From positions 806,001 to 870,000 of the forward strand of contig NZ_CP011663.1 in NCBI RefSeq assembly GCF_001020205.1: DNA of 64,000 bases, written 5' to 3'. Both the position numbers and the translations under genes were made by a program. Of this stretch, positions 8,048-17,596 are shown one piece after another. The notes under the pieces were generated by a model, which saw only the letters and a list, made by a program, of their open reading frames with translations, ran no database searches and was not told the origin of the DNA. Positions within the stretch are counted from its first letter, which is position 1. Each line of letters opens with the position of its first letter. The stretch is from Clostridium sporogenes (lineage in GTDB: Bacteria > Bacillota > Clostridia > Clostridiales > Clostridiaceae).

Positions 8048-9436
8048 ATGAAAGATATTATAGTTATAGGTGGAGGTCCTGGTGGATATGTAGCGGCTAT
8101 AAGAGCTGCACATTTAGGTGCTGATGTAGCAGTTGTTGAGATGGATAGTTTTGGTGGAACATGCCTTAATAGAGGTTGCATACCAACAAAGACTTTATAT
8201 AGAACAGCAGAAATAATGAATATATTAAAACATATAGAAGATTTTGGAATAGATGCTGAAAACTATAATCTAAATATAGAGAAGGTTCAGGAAAGAAAAA
8301 ATAATGTAATAAAAGAATTAGTAGGTGGAGTTGAAAAATTACTAAAAGGAAATAATGTTGAAATTATAAGAGGCAAGGCTTTCTTAGAAGATAAAAATAC
8401 TGTTTTAGTAGAAACGAAAGATGGGCAAGTTACATTAGAGGGAAAAAACATAATTATAGCAACAGGCTCAAATGCTGAAATGCCAGCTATAAAAGGTATA
8501 GAGAATAAAAACATAATAGTAAGTGATGATATTTTAGAATTTGATAGAATTCCTAAACATTTAGTAGTCTCAGGTGGCGGTGTTGTGGGAATGGAGTTTG
8601 CTAATATTTTTAAAGCTATGGGAAGTGAAGTAACAGTAATAGTTGCTAGGGATTCTATATTATATGATATTGATAGAGAAATAAGTAAAAGGTATAAAGT
8701 TATAGCAAAAAAATCAGGAATAAATATATTAACATCAACTAAAATATTGGAGTTTGCTGGGGATGATAATAATGTAACTATAAAATGTGAAAGCAAAAAA
8801 GGTGAGTTTGAGTTAAATTCTGATATGGTTCTTATGGCTAAAGGTAGAAGAGGAAACTTTACAGGTATGAACTTAGAAGAACTAGGGATTGAACATGATA
8901 AAAAGAAAATAATTGTAGATGATAATTATAAAACAAATATAGATGGAATATATGCAATTGGAGATGTAAATGGAATTTGTCTTTTAGCTCATGCAGCATC
9001 ACATCAAGGAATAGAGGTTGTAGAACATATAATGGAAAATAAAGAATGTCATAAATCTGTGATTCCAAATTGTATATTTACATTCCCTGAAATAGCTACT
9101 GTGGGTATGACGGAGGAAGAAATTAAGTCAAAGGGCATAGATTATATAAAAAATAAATTCCTATTTGGAGCTAATGGAAAAGCATTGGCATTAGGTGAAG
9201 GTGAAGGTGTTGTAAAAGTTATATGTGAAAATGAAAGTAAAAAGATTTTAGGTATTCATATAATGGGGCCACATGCTTCAGATTTAATACATGAAGGTGT
9301 AGTAGCAGTTGAAAAAGGTATGACAGTAAATGATTTTAAAGAAGTAGTACATGCACACCCAACATTAGGTGAAGCATTTTATGAAGCAATGATGGGATTG
9401 AATAAGGAGGCTATCCATAGTATAAATAAAAAATAA
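8048..9436 (+). CDS. lpdA: Dihydrolipoyl dehydrogenase (L protein)
   Basis: This FAD enzyme reoxidises the dihydrolipoyl arm of GcvH with NAD+ as acceptor. The 462-residue protein has the N-terminal FAD motif GGGPGGYVAAIRA, the redox-active disulfide Cys39 and Cys44 in GGTCLNRGCIPTK, a second nucleotide-binding motif VSGGGVVGMEFA, the ATGSNAEMP segment, and the C-terminal catalytic His437 in HAHPTLGEAF. It has no N-terminal lipoyl domain. A GGGGGAA site lies before the ATG. Placed after gcvPB, it is most likely the L protein of the glycine system rather than of a 2-oxoacid dehydrogenase, as no E1 or E2 gene is near. Confidence 0.95.
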   Translation: MKDIIVIGGGPGGYVAAIRAAHLGADVAVVEMDSFGGTCLNRGCIPTKTLYRTAEIMNILKHIEDFGIDAENYNLNIEKVQERKNNVIKELVGGVEKLLKGNNVEIIRGKAFLEDKNTVLVETKDGQVTLEGKNIIIATGSNAEMPAIKGIENKNIIVSDDILEFDRIPKHLVVSGGGVVGMEFANIFKAMGSEVTVIVARDSILYDIDREISKRYKVIAKKSGINILTSTKILEFAGDDNNVTIKCESKKGEFELNSDMVLMAKGRRGNFTGMNLEELGIEHDKKKIIVDDNYKTNIDGIYAIGDVNGICLLAHAASHQGIEVVEHIMENKECHKSVIPNCIFTFPEIATVGMTEEEIKSKGIDYIKNKFLFGANGKALALGEGEGVVKVICENESKKILGIHIMGPHASDLIHEGVVAVEKGMTVNDFKEVVHAHPTLGEAFYEAMMGLNKEAIHSINKK

Positions 9437-9603
9437 AATGTTTTTAGTTATTAATTTTAAAGAAGTTTGTTCAATTTGTTATGGCAGTAGAATTTAATTA
9501 TAAGAATAGATACTAATGATAATTAAAATTAAATATACAGTGGATAATAATAGTATTAAAATTAGCTAAATGTTTATAAAGTAGATATATGGGGGAAAAA
9601 GTT

Positions 9604-10581
9604 ATGAAATATATTGATAATTTAAATACTGATCCATATTTTAATTTAGCAGCTGAAGAGTATTTTTTAAGATATAAAAATGATGAATACTTTATTTTAT
9701 GGAGAGACGAGTCTTGTGTTGTAGTTGGAAAGAATCAAAATACATTATCAGAAATAGATATGGATTATATAGAAACTAATAAGGTTAAAGTAGTAAGAAG
9801 ACAGACAGGCGGTGGCGCTGTATTTCATGATTTAGGAAACTTAAACTATACTTTTATAGTTAAAGATGATGGGAAGAGTTTTAATGATTTTGAAAGGTTT
9901 TGTAAACCTATAATAGGAGTTTTAAAAACATTAGGGGTTAAAGCTGAATTCGCAGGACGAAATGATTTATTAATAGATGGGAAAAAAATTTCTGGAACAG
10001 CTCAATGTAAGTATAAAAATAGAGTCATGCATCATGGAACTCTTTTGTTTTCATCGGACATAGTAAATTTAAGTGGTGCCCTAAAACCTAAAAAGATAAA
10101 ATTTCAAGATAAGGCGGTTAAGTCAGTTATAAGCAGAATAACTAATATTTCCGAACATTTAAATTCAGAAATTGATGTTTTAACCTTTAAAAATAAGATA
10201 TTTGATTATATTTTAAAAAGTGAAAAAGATGCAAAGGTTATGCCATTAATTCAAGAAGAAATAGATGAAATTGAAAAAATTAAAAAAGATAAATATGAAA
10301 CTTGGGCTTGGAACTTTGGAAGTTCTCCTAAGTATGGTTTTTACAATGAAGGAAAGTTTACAGGTGGAACTATAGAGCTAAATCTAAAAGTAGAAAAAGG
10401 AGTAATTAAAGATATAAAGATATTTGGAGATTTCTTTGGCGTTAAGGATGTAAAAGAAATAGAAGATTTATTAAAGGGTACTGAACATAAAAAGGAAGAA
10501 ATAGAAAATGTAATGAAGAATGTTAGTATAGATAAATATTTTGCTAGAATAACTATGGAAGAATTTTTAAGTTTATTCTAG
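9604..10581 (+). CDS. lplA: Lipoate-protein ligase A
   Basis: This enzyme activates free lipoate with ATP and attaches it to a lysine of lipoyl-domain proteins. The 325-residue product has the family motif RRQTGGGAVFHDLGNLNYTF, the NDLLIDGKKISGTAQ segment with its lysine, and HHGTLLFSSD, followed by a C-terminal accessory domain (WAWNFGSSPKYGF). The ATG at 9604 follows a GGGGG site; an upstream ATG at 9589 overlaps that site. Its place at the end of the glycine cleavage locus makes GcvH (Lys63) the probable target. The dispersed repeat with a terminator-like hairpin follows. Confidence 0.92.
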   Translation: MKYIDNLNTDPYFNLAAEEYFLRYKNDEYFILWRDESCVVVGKNQNTLSEIDMDYIETNKVKVVRRQTGGGAVFHDLGNLNYTFIVKDDGKSFNDFERFCKPIIGVLKTLGVKAEFAGRNDLLIDGKKISGTAQCKYKNRVMHHGTLLFSSDIVNLSGALKPKKIKFQDKAVKSVISRITNISEHLNSEIDVLTFKNKIFDYILKSEKDAKVMPLIQEEIDEIEKIKKDKYETWAWNFGSSPKYGFYNEGKFTGGTIELNLKVEKGVIKDIKIFGDFFGVKDVKEIEDLLKGTEHKKEEIENVMKNVSIDKYFARITMEEFLSLF

Positions 10582-10593
10582 TATAATAAAAAG

Positions 10594-10722
10594 GTATAAA
10601 AGAATCTGTTTTTGAAGTATTTACCGTTGCTAAATACTTGAAAGTAGATTCTTTTTTACATTTAATAGTTAGAAAAGTTTAGAATATGGTATGGTGAACC
10701 ATACCATAAATAAGTGAGGTTT
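10594..10722 (+). repeat. Repeat with terminator hairpin plus palindrome (left copy)
   Basis: A hairpin (AAAGAATCT...AGATTCTTTTTT) that can terminate lplA is followed by the segment TTAATAGTTAGAAAAGTTTA and a GGTATGGT/ACCATACC palindrome. The same order of hairpin, spacer and palindrome recurs at 21271-21398 in the same orientation, with many positions identical. The two copies bracket an accessory block of about 10.5 kb. The rest of the 10582-10878 gap is AT-rich and shows nothing else. Confidence 0.7.
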
Positions 10723-10878
10723 TTAGCCTTAGGCATTGATATAACTTGACTAAGATTATTTTTGAATCGGAAAATACCGTATCATAAGCAATAAATGTTC
10801 AAATATAAAATAGTTATATTATTTAGAAAATGGTATAATAAAATTATTATTTTATGAGATACGGCTAGGAGGGTTTAT

Positions 10879-12972
10879 ATGGGGATACAACCAACAAATG
10901 CTGGTATAGATTTTCAACAAAGAGTATCTGCATGGTTTATAATTTGTATGTTGTTTGAAGTAGATATTGAAAATGTATTGAATTTAAATATTAATAGTTC
11001 AATTAAGTATATTACATTTGAATCAAATGATAAAATTGATGATTTAGTTATAACATCTAATAACAATAAAAAAATATATATGCAAATGAAACGTACCATT
11101 AACTTAAGTGAAAATGAAGGTAGTGAATTCTATAGTGTATGTCAACAATTTGTGTATCAATATTTACAAAATGATATTGATGATTTTGCATATATTCTAG
11201 TTACGAGTAAAAATTCTTCGAATAATATATCTGAAACTTTAAGAAGATTACTTGAAGGTATTAGGATATCAAATAGTTTTTCTATTACGAAGGAGTTTAA
11301 TAAAAACGAACAAGATGTATTTAGAAAAATTGATAGAGTAATAAAGCAAATATATTTAGACAGTACAGGTAAAGAAATAACAGAAAAAATTTTATTAGAG
11401 ATATTAAGAAGAACATATGTAGAGATATTTGATATAGAAAATGGACAAAGTTATGAAAAGGTTGTGAAATTGTATTTATATAATAAAATCAACGTAGATG
11501 TAAATTTGTTTTGGAGTTTTATGATTAAAATGGCCTTACAGTTAGCATCTGCTAGACAGACACTTAATAAGAAATATTTAGATAAAAAATTTGAAGACTA
11601 TTTAAAAAAACATAAAGAAAGCAATGGTAATAATGAATTAATTAGTATTATAGGTCAGTTTGATTCATTGGAGGTAAGAAAAGATTATATTTTAGCTCTA
11701 CAGAACCAACAAATAGATTTGCTTTTTAATTTGAAAAATGAAATTCAAGATAGCAATAAACTATATCTTATAGAATTATTCAGATTTAATGAAGTTGGTA
11801 AAAAAGAATTAAGATATGAAGAACCTTATTTTTTAACATTAACCAATGGTATTAAATTAGAATTAGTTTATAGAAGTGCAACAGCAAAAGGAATTGAGAG
11901 ATTTATTTCAAGTAAAAAGTATAAAGATAGGTTTGAAGAATATGATGTAGTTTATATCGGAAGCAATGATAGTGATGATGAAAATAAATTTGAAAAAATA
12001 CATAATGATTTACTTTTGAAGTATCTTAATGAAAAAAGCAATTGTTTATGTTCTAATTGTGGTAAAGCAATTTTTCAAGAAGATTCTTTGTTAATTGAAA
12101 TTGATAATGATAATTGTGAAGCAGATATTGGTATTATACATAAGGAGTGTTTAATACCTGTAAATAGAGTACTTGGAATAGCAAAAATGCCATCCGATAG
12201 AGAGTATAAATTTTTGAAGAATTTTGATATAAATTTGTGGATAAAGCAAATTAAAGACGGACAGTTTTGTTATAACGGTGCAAAAATACTAAATCAGTCA
12301 GTTAATCCACTTGTAGTGGAAACTGATACTAATAATTTAGTATTGGGTAGCTATTGTGTTAAAACATTATTAGAAGATGGAACATATAAATTTGCTACTA
12401 GAAGAGGAAACATAGATAGATATAGTAAAAAAGATGCAGAGGATTTTGTAAATGAATTAAATGAAAAGATAAAAACTGGGCAAATAGAAAAAAATCCTAT
12501 TTGTTATTCAAGTAAAAGTTTTATTTTTGGTAATTACACTACACTTGTAAGTCAACTAGGTGGAACAGAAGAATATATTGAATGCAAAAAATCAGAGGTA
12601 GTGAAATATAATGAATCAATAGCTAAGTTGCATAATAAATGCAAAAATTTTTATACTCCATTAATATATTTAGTAATTGATGAAAAACCTTTAATAGTTA
12701 ACGATATGTTTCCTTTATTTACAAATCCACTTGAGCTTAATGGATATTTAGATAATTTTGAAAAAGTTAATATTAAGATTAAGGAATATCAAGTTGCTAT
12801 TATTAGAGATGATAAAGAGTTTTGTTTAACAATAATGAACTTAATGAATCAAGGTATACGACCTATAATTGATATTAAGTTTGGAAAGAATAATGAGATT
12901 ATCCAAGGATATGTTGTACATACTATGTATGAAATGATGTTAATTCATGAAATGAAAATGCAGAAGAATTAA
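10879..12972 (+). CDS. Solitary nuclease-like protein with zinc motif (candidate defence protein)
   Basis: I do not recognise a named family for this 697-residue protein. Its N terminus resembles the PD-(D/E)xK endonuclease folds of Cap4/DUF4297-type effectors: a NAGIDFQQRV helix, then Glu48, Asp54/Asp55 in KIDDLVITS, and Gln69-x-Lys71 in YMQMKRT, with an ILVTSK strand after. A treble-clef-like motif follows at Cys391-x2-Cys394 and His421-x2-Cys424. The last 270 residues are unassigned and contain a WIKQIKDGQFCYNG segment. There are no membrane segments or signal peptide. A GGAGGG site precedes the ATG. It stands alone between dispersed repeats, a typical setting for single-gene defence systems. 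Nuclease activity is an inference. Confidence 0.6.
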   Translation: MGIQPTNAGIDFQQRVSAWFIICMLFEVDIENVLNLNINSSIKYITFESNDKIDDLVITSNNNKKIYMQMKRTINLSENEGSEFYSVCQQFVYQYLQNDIDDFAYILVTSKNSSNNISETLRRLLEGIRISNSFSITKEFNKNEQDVFRKIDRVIKQIYLDSTGKEITEKILLEILRRTYVEIFDIENGQSYEKVVKLYLYNKINVDVNLFWSFMIKMALQLASARQTLNKKYLDKKFEDYLKKHKESNGNNELISIIGQFDSLEVRKDYILALQNQQIDLLFNLKNEIQDSNKLYLIELFRFNEVGKKELRYEEPYFLTLTNGIKLELVYRSATAKGIERFISSKKYKDRFEEYDVVYIGSNDSDDENKFEKIHNDLLLKYLNEKSNCLCSNCGKAIFQEDSLLIEIDNDNCEADIGIIHKECLIPVNRVLGIAKMPSDREYKFLKNFDINLWIKQIKDGQFCYNGAKILNQSVNPLVVETDTNNLVLGSYCVKTLLEDGTYKFATRRGNIDRYSKKDAEDFVNELNEKIKTGQIEKNPICYSSKSFIFGNYTTLVSQLGGTEEYIECKKSEVVKYNESIAKLHNKCKNFYTPLIYLVIDEKPLIVNDMFPLFTNPLELNGYLDNFEKVNIKIKEYQVAIIRDDKEFCLTIMNLMNQGIRPIIDIKFGKNNEIIQGYVVHTMYEMMLIHEMKMQKN

Positions 12973-13333
12973 GGTGTATTTATAATATAAAAAGAAATTA
13001 TACATGAAGAAATGATATCTAAATATTAATTATAAAAACCTCATTTGCTGCTGATACGGAGAATGGTATCATAAATAAGTGATAAAAGTAGAAAAATACT
13101 GTATCATAAGTAAGATTATATTTAAAGAATACATTATAATCAAAAAGTAAGAAATATTTTAAGTATAAAATAAATATGAAAATGATGTTTAAAAAAACTA
13201 ATGTTTTCTAGTATTAGCGTTATTTCCAAAGGTTTTGATTTTTGATAATATTTTTTATAAATAGAAGTAAAATTATTAAGAAAATGGAATCATTAGTAGC
13301 TGTGTAAAAAGTATTTAGGAAAGTTGGATTAAA
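12973..13333. other. Gene-free AT-rich gap with one palindromic repeat
   Basis: The gap between the nuclease-like gene and the AraC regulator contains one copy of the dispersed palindrome near 13034-13085. No ORF, promoter of good quality or RNA gene was recognised in the remainder. Confidence 0.5.
13034..13085. repeat. Short dispersed palindrome (family B copy)
   Basis: The sequence AAAAACCTCATTTGCTGC followed by GATACGGAGAATGGTATC and ATAAATAAGTGAT matches the copies at 10686, 21362, 26196 and 34427. The core is an inverted repeat around GGAGAA. Confidence 0.55.
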
Positions 13334-14170
13334 ATGATAATTAAAAAATCTTTGATAAATAAAAGTATTGAGTATATTTTACAGCATATAGATGAGGATA
13401 TTTCTATCAAAGATGTTGCTAATCATTGTAATTTTTCAAAATATCATTTTAGCAGAATGTTTAAAGAGGAAACAGGCGTAAGTATTTATGCTTTTATCAA
13501 ACGTATAAGAATGGATCAAAGTTCAGTAAGTCTTAAGGTTGAAAAAGATAAAACTATTACTGATATTGGAGTCAATTATGGGTACAGTTCTTCAAATTAT
13601 AGTTCAGCCTTTAGCAAGCAGTATAGTATTTGTCCAGTGGAATTTAGAAAGGCTATAAATTCAACATGTGTTTCTAATCCATTCTGTCCTAGTGAATATA
13701 ATACTTTTAAATCTTTTGAATATTACGATGAGAGGATTATTATACAAAATCTAGCTGATTTTAAAATAATCTATGAAAGATATATTGAAAATTATAGTGA
13801 TATAGGGCGTAATTGGGACAGTTTTATGGAACGATACAAAACCTATATTAAACCAGATACACTTTTGATTGAAAAATCTTATGATGATCCATCTATTACT
13901 GAATTAGAGAAGTGCATATATGATTTATGCATAACTGTTGGTGAAGATGTAGAGTTAGAAAATGTTACAACAATAAAAGGTGGTAAATTTGCAGTTTATC
14001 GTTTTAATGGATATATACATGATATTTTTGTGACATTTCAGGGAGTTTTTAATATTTGGCTTCCACGTAGTGGATATAAAATGGATGAAAGATATGGATT
14101 AGGCATTTATCATAATATTGATAGAAAAAATAATCATGTTACTATGGATTTATGTATTGCTATTAAATAG
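13334..14170 (+). CDS. AraC-family regulator with GyrI-like ligand domain
   Basis: The 278-residue protein has an N-terminal double helix-turn-helix of the AraC/XylS type, recognisable in DISIKDVANHCNFSKYHFSR and the second HTH ending in YSICPVEFRKAI, followed from about residue 125 by a GyrI-like small-molecule-binding domain. Rob and BltR-like proteins share this order. It probably senses a hydrophobic or cationic compound and acts on a neighbouring gene. The cysteine-rich protein downstream, 93 bases away and on the same strand, is the nearest candidate. The ribosome binding site (AGGAAAG) is moderate. The ligand is unknown. Confidence 0.85.
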   Translation: MIIKKSLINKSIEYILQHIDEDISIKDVANHCNFSKYHFSRMFKEETGVSIYAFIKRIRMDQSSVSLKVEKDKTITDIGVNYGYSSSNYSSAFSKQYSICPVEFRKAINSTCVSNPFCPSEYNTFKSFEYYDERIIIQNLADFKIIYERYIENYSDIGRNWDSFMERYKTYIKPDTLLIEKSYDDPSITELEKCIYDLCITVGEDVELENVTTIKGGKFAVYRFNGYIHDIFVTFQGVFNIWLPRSGYKMDERYGLGIYHNIDRKNNHVTMDLCIAIK

Positions 14171-14263
14171 AGCAAGAATTCAGAAGTAAAAAATTAAGAT
14201 TTCCTTTATTATGAAAATAGTGATAAAACTATCACTAAATAAAATTAGGAAAAGGGAGATTTT

Positions 14264-14812
14264 ATGTTTGATATAAGGAAAATCCAAGAGCATGTTATTT
14301 ATGAAGCTGTAAAAAATGAGAGCAATGAAGATATTGCAAGAGAGGTTGTACATAGAAAAGAGGAAAGTAGTAAATCAGAGGATAATGCTATATGGGTAAA
14401 TTCTACAATGAAGAGATTAGAAAGTAAATTTGATAAGGTAACTACTAAGAAGATTAGAATGAAGTGTCAGTGTGGATATGGAATGGATAAGAAGTTAGAA
14501 TTAGTGAAAGAACTAATAGAACTATCATCAAGTTTAGAGGAGCTTGGCAATTTACAGAAAGCAAAAGATGCAGGATTATTTTATGAAAATGGAAATCTTT
14601 ATTTACAATTTAATTTTTGTCCATGTCCAATGCTTGCAGATGTAGATAGGCTAGATTCTGATGTATGGTGTCAATGTACTACTGGATATAGTAAAGTACT
14701 ATTTGAAAAAGCCTTTCAATGTAAAGTTAATGTTGAGTTATTAAGAAGTATAAAAATGGGTAATGAAAGATGCCTTATGAAAATAATTCCACAAGGAGTC
14801 ATATGGAAATAG
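14264..14812 (+). CDS. Cysteine-rich protein, DUF6144-like
   Basis: This 182-residue protein has paired cysteines in three places: KCQCGYGMDK, NFCPCPMLAD and VWCQCTTGYSK. The last, followed by a strand and NERCLMKI, recalls V4R-type hydrocarbon-binding or DUF6144 proteins, but this assignment is made from memory of the pattern and is tentative. The cysteines could bind a metal or form disulfides. No signal peptide or membrane segment is visible. It follows an AraC/GyrI regulator and has a good GGGAG site before its ATG, so the pair may form a small response unit. Its function is unknown. Confidence 0.6.
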   Translation: MFDIRKIQEHVIYEAVKNESNEDIAREVVHRKEESSKSEDNAIWVNSTMKRLESKFDKVTTKKIRMKCQCGYGMDKKLELVKELIELSSSLEELGNLQKAKDAGLFYENGNLYLQFNFCPCPMLADVDRLDSDVWCQCTTGYSKVLFEKAFQCKVNVELLRSIKMGNERCLMKIIPQGVIWK

Positions 14813-15013
14813 AATAAACCTCATTTTAACTATTAAAATTCGTTATTATTTGTGGAGTAGAACTATAAAACCTATATATAATTGTGGTACAACTATTATT
14901 CTATCGGTGAAGCGTATCTATAGAGAACCAAAATTAAAAGTGATTAGGTTTATTATTTGATGAATTCGGTATATTATATTATATAAATAACTTTCTTTTA
15001 GGAGGTACTTTAT

Positions 15014-15178
15014 ATGGGAAATAAGGATATTAATTTATATGATATTTTTACAAAATATTCCTATGATGATATTATGAAATTACTTCAAAGCTCAAAAAGC
15101 AAAGAAGAACAAGATTTTTATGCGAATTTATCAAACATTATATTACAACGAGAACAAATGAAAGTTATAGGTAAGTAA
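15014..15178 (+). CDS. Small antitoxin-like protein upstream of a zeta-toxin relic (copy 1)
   Basis: An intact 54-codon gene begins MGNKDINLYDIFTKYSY and ends QMKVIGK. A strong AGGAGG site precedes the ATG. A second copy at 26377 is closely similar, including about 60 bases upstream of the start. In both places the next gene starts one base after this stop codon and is a zeta-type toxin, here ruined. The small, charged, helical product in front of a toxin gene is what an antitoxin looks like, but it is not the usual epsilon antitoxin and I know no name for it. The antitoxin role is an inference. Confidence 0.65.
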   Translation: MGNKDINLYDIFTKYSYDDIMKLLQSSKSKEEQDFYANLSNIILQREQMKVIGK

Positions 15179-15179
15179 T

Positions 15180-15614
15180 ATGAAAAATTATACTATTCAA
15201 ATAAAATGTGCAAGAAAAGCTGCCAAATTAATAAAACAATATATTTTACAACAGATATAATTTAATCAAGAAACAACGCTGTCTGGTAAAAGTATAATAA
15301 AGAATATAAAGTTTGCAAAGGAAAAGGGTTCTTATATAATTATGAACTACATAGGGGTGGAAGATCCAGAGGTTGCTAAAGAGATAGTTAAAATTAGAGT
15401 AAGTAAGGGTGGACATGGAATACCTGATAAGGATATAGAAAGAAGATATTATGATTCACTAAACAACTTAAATAATGTAATTGAAATGTGTAATGAAGTA
15501 AATATATATGATAATACAGAAGTATTAAGAGAAATTATATATTTAAAAAACGATAAGATAATATGGAAAGATAAAAAAATACCTAATTGGGCAAATAATA
15601 TATTAGAAAAGTAG
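15180..15614 (+). pseudogene. Zeta-toxin pseudogene (copy 1)
   Basis: The frame begins one base after the small upstream gene but has lost the P-loop half of the toxin. It reads MKNYTIQIKCARKAAKLI, hits TAA at 15258, and continues in the same frame with FNQETTLSGKSIIKNIKFA and MNYIGVED, VKIRVSKGGHGIPDKDIERR and a conserved C terminus. The NQETTLSG and GGHGIPD motifs are typical of zeta/UDP-sugar-kinase-type toxins. The gene has therefore suffered an internal deletion plus a nonsense codon. The fragment from the ATG at 15342 could be translated but lacks the ATP-binding site and should be inactive. A terminator hairpin follows at 15609-15650. Confidence 0.8.
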
Positions 15615-15650
15615 CTAGTAAAATAATAGAGTTTTACTAGCTACTTTTGT
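15609..15650 (+). terminator. Terminator hairpin
   Basis: GTAGCTAGTAAAA pairs with TTTTACTAGCTAC and is followed by a T-rich stretch. It sits directly after the zeta-toxin relic. Confidence 0.7.
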
Positions 15651-15702
15651 ATAAAAATATAGTTAAAAATTGAATTTGAAATATTGTTAATTATATTGTA
15701 TA

Positions 15703-16790
15703 TGGGAAAATCAGGCTACGCCTCATCAGATGCTGAAGATTGTACTTTATTCTTACATGAATCATAGATATTCTTCTAGAGAAATGGAAATGTCCTGCAA
15801 AAGAGATGTAAATTTCATGTACCTTTTAGAGGGTTCACCAGTTCCAGATCATTCTACTTTTGCAAGGTTTCGTAGTGTTCACTTTGCTCAATGCTCACAA
15901 ACAATTATGGCTGAAATAACAAACTTTCTTTATGAAATTGGAGAAATATTAGGCGATTCTATATTTATCGACGGTACAAAGATAGAGGCTTGTGCCAACA
16001 AATATACTGTTGTTTGGAAAAAAGCTGTTTCAAAAAATTTGCAGAGATTACTTTCTAAATTAGCTGATTTTGTAGCTGAATGCGAAGACATGTATGGACT
16101 AAAGCTTGTATATGAGATCAAGGTAAAAATAAAGCATATAAAAAAGTTACGCAAGAAACTTTACGCCTTGAAACAAGAAGAAAATATTAAATTTGTACAT
16201 GGACGTGGTAAAAGGAAAACTTCAATTCAACGTTCTATTGAAAAACTTGAAGAATATCTTAATAAGCTAAAAGAATATACACAGAAAATCCATATCTGCG
16301 GCAAGCGTAATAGCTATTCAAGGACATATAAAGATGCAACATTTATGAGAATGAAAGAAGATGCCATGAAAAACGGTCAGCTAAAACCTGCTTACAATGT
16401 GCAGCATGGAATAGATTCTGAATATATAGTATGGCTTACTGTTGGCGATCAGCCTACGGATACCTCAACATTGATTCCATTTATAAAAAGTATGGAAAAT
16501 TCCTTGTACTTTAAGTATTTTAAAATTACTGCAGATGCCGGTTACGAGAGTGAAGAAAATTATGTTTATATTAAAAAGAATAAACAGTTATCATATATTA
16601 AACCAGCAAATTATGAAATATCAAAAACAAGAAAATATAAAAATGATATAAGCAGAATAGAAAACATGGATTATAGTGAATTAGATGATTATTATATTTG
16701 TAAAAATAATAAAAAATTAATAGTAAATAGACTACTAAAAAGAAAAAGTAAAACAGGATATGGGATTTCGCAGATATTTAAGTATCTGTA
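15703..16790 (+). mobile_element. Truncated IS1182-family transposase
   Basis: The frame (ATG at 15730, continuing to a stop at 16875) encodes most of an IS1182-type DDE transposase: MLKIVLYSYMNHRYSSREME, SPVPDHSTFARFRS, SIFIDGTKIEACANKYT, and KPAYNVQHGIDSEYIV before the second acidic region TADAGYESEEN. The usual first 60-70 residues are missing. The C-terminal cysteine-rich part breaks off after about KSKTGYGISQ, where unrelated hydrophobic codons follow. No terminal inverted repeats were found. The remnant lies just upstream of a GC-richer two-component/ABC module and may mark how that module arrived. Confidence 0.8.
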
Positions 16791-16897
16791 TCTCTGCTGT
16801 CATTTCCTTTTATTCATGGTTCGTTTTTTGCAATTATTTGGTTGGCCGTATATAATGTATGGTGATATTGTTTGAAAGCGAAAGGACGGTGAAAAAA

Positions 16898-17596
16898 TTG
16901 AAACATATTTTCTTTGTTGAAGATGATTTGAGTTTAATTAATGGTTTATCTTTTGCTATCAAAAAACAAGGATATGAAATAGATGTTGCCCGTACAAGTC
17001 TTGAAGCAGAAGCACTATGGAAAAATGGGAAATATGATTTGGTGATTTTGGACGTATCGCTTCCTGATGGCTCCGGCTATGATTTATGCAAAAAAATTCG
17101 TAAAACATCAAAGGTGCCGATTATGTTTCTTACTGCTGCTGATGAAGAAACGGATATCATAATGGGGCTTGATATTGGCGGTGACGATTACATAACAAAG
17201 CCGTTCAAACTGGCGGTGTTTATGTCGAGAATAAATGCTTTGCTTCGCAGAAGTAACAATTTTAATCAAGCTGATACCGAATTGAATTCTAATGGTATAA
17301 ACGTACAACTGCTAAAAGGAGAAGTCTATAAAAATGGAGAACAACTTGACTTAACAGCAAGTGAGTATAAATTGTTATGCATGTTTATGGAAAATCCGGA
17401 TATTGTTCTTTCTCCAGAACAGATTTTAAGCAGACTATGGGATTGCAACGAAAACTATATAGATAATAATACTCTTACCGTATATATACGCAGACTGCGT
17501 ACAAAAATCGAAGATAATCCGGGAGAGCCTCAAAAAATAGTGACTGTTCGGCGTATGGGGTATAAATGGAGTACTGTTGATTGGGGTGTACGATGA
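16898..17596 (+). CDS. OmpR-family response regulator (module 1)
   Basis: This 232-residue response regulator has a receiver domain (FFVEDDLSLINGL, phospho-acceptor Asp52 in VILDVSLPDG, then the conserved lysine of DYITKPFKL) and a winged-helix DNA-binding domain ending in VTVRRMGYKWS. The TTG at 16898 is chosen because AAAGGA lies about 11 bases upstream; a GTG at 16889 in the same frame is the alternative. Its stop overlaps the start of the histidine kinase (ATGA). With the kinase and the ABC genes it forms a four-gene unit of the BceRS-BceAB / VncRS-Vex type. Base composition looks GC-richer than the neighbours. Confidence 0.9.
   Translation: MKHIFFVEDDLSLINGLSFAIKKQGYEIDVARTSLEAEALWKNGKYDLVILDVSLPDGSGYDLCKKIRKTSKVPIMFLTAADEETDIIMGLDIGGDDYITKPFKLAVFMSRINALLRRSNNFNQADTELNSNGINVQLLKGEVYKNGEQLDLTASEYKLLCMFMENPDIVLSPEQILSRLWDCNENYIDNNTLTVYIRRLRTKIEDNPGEPQKIVTVRRMGYKWSTVDWGVR

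Noticed and set aside
8287..8796. Minus-strand open frame inside lpdA
   Set aside because: It is a shadow of a strongly coding frame, with hydrophobic low-complexity text and no ribosome binding site.
15342..15614. Independent 90-residue gene
   Set aside because: It continues in frame from the toxin relic upstream and contains only the C-terminal half of the zeta fold.
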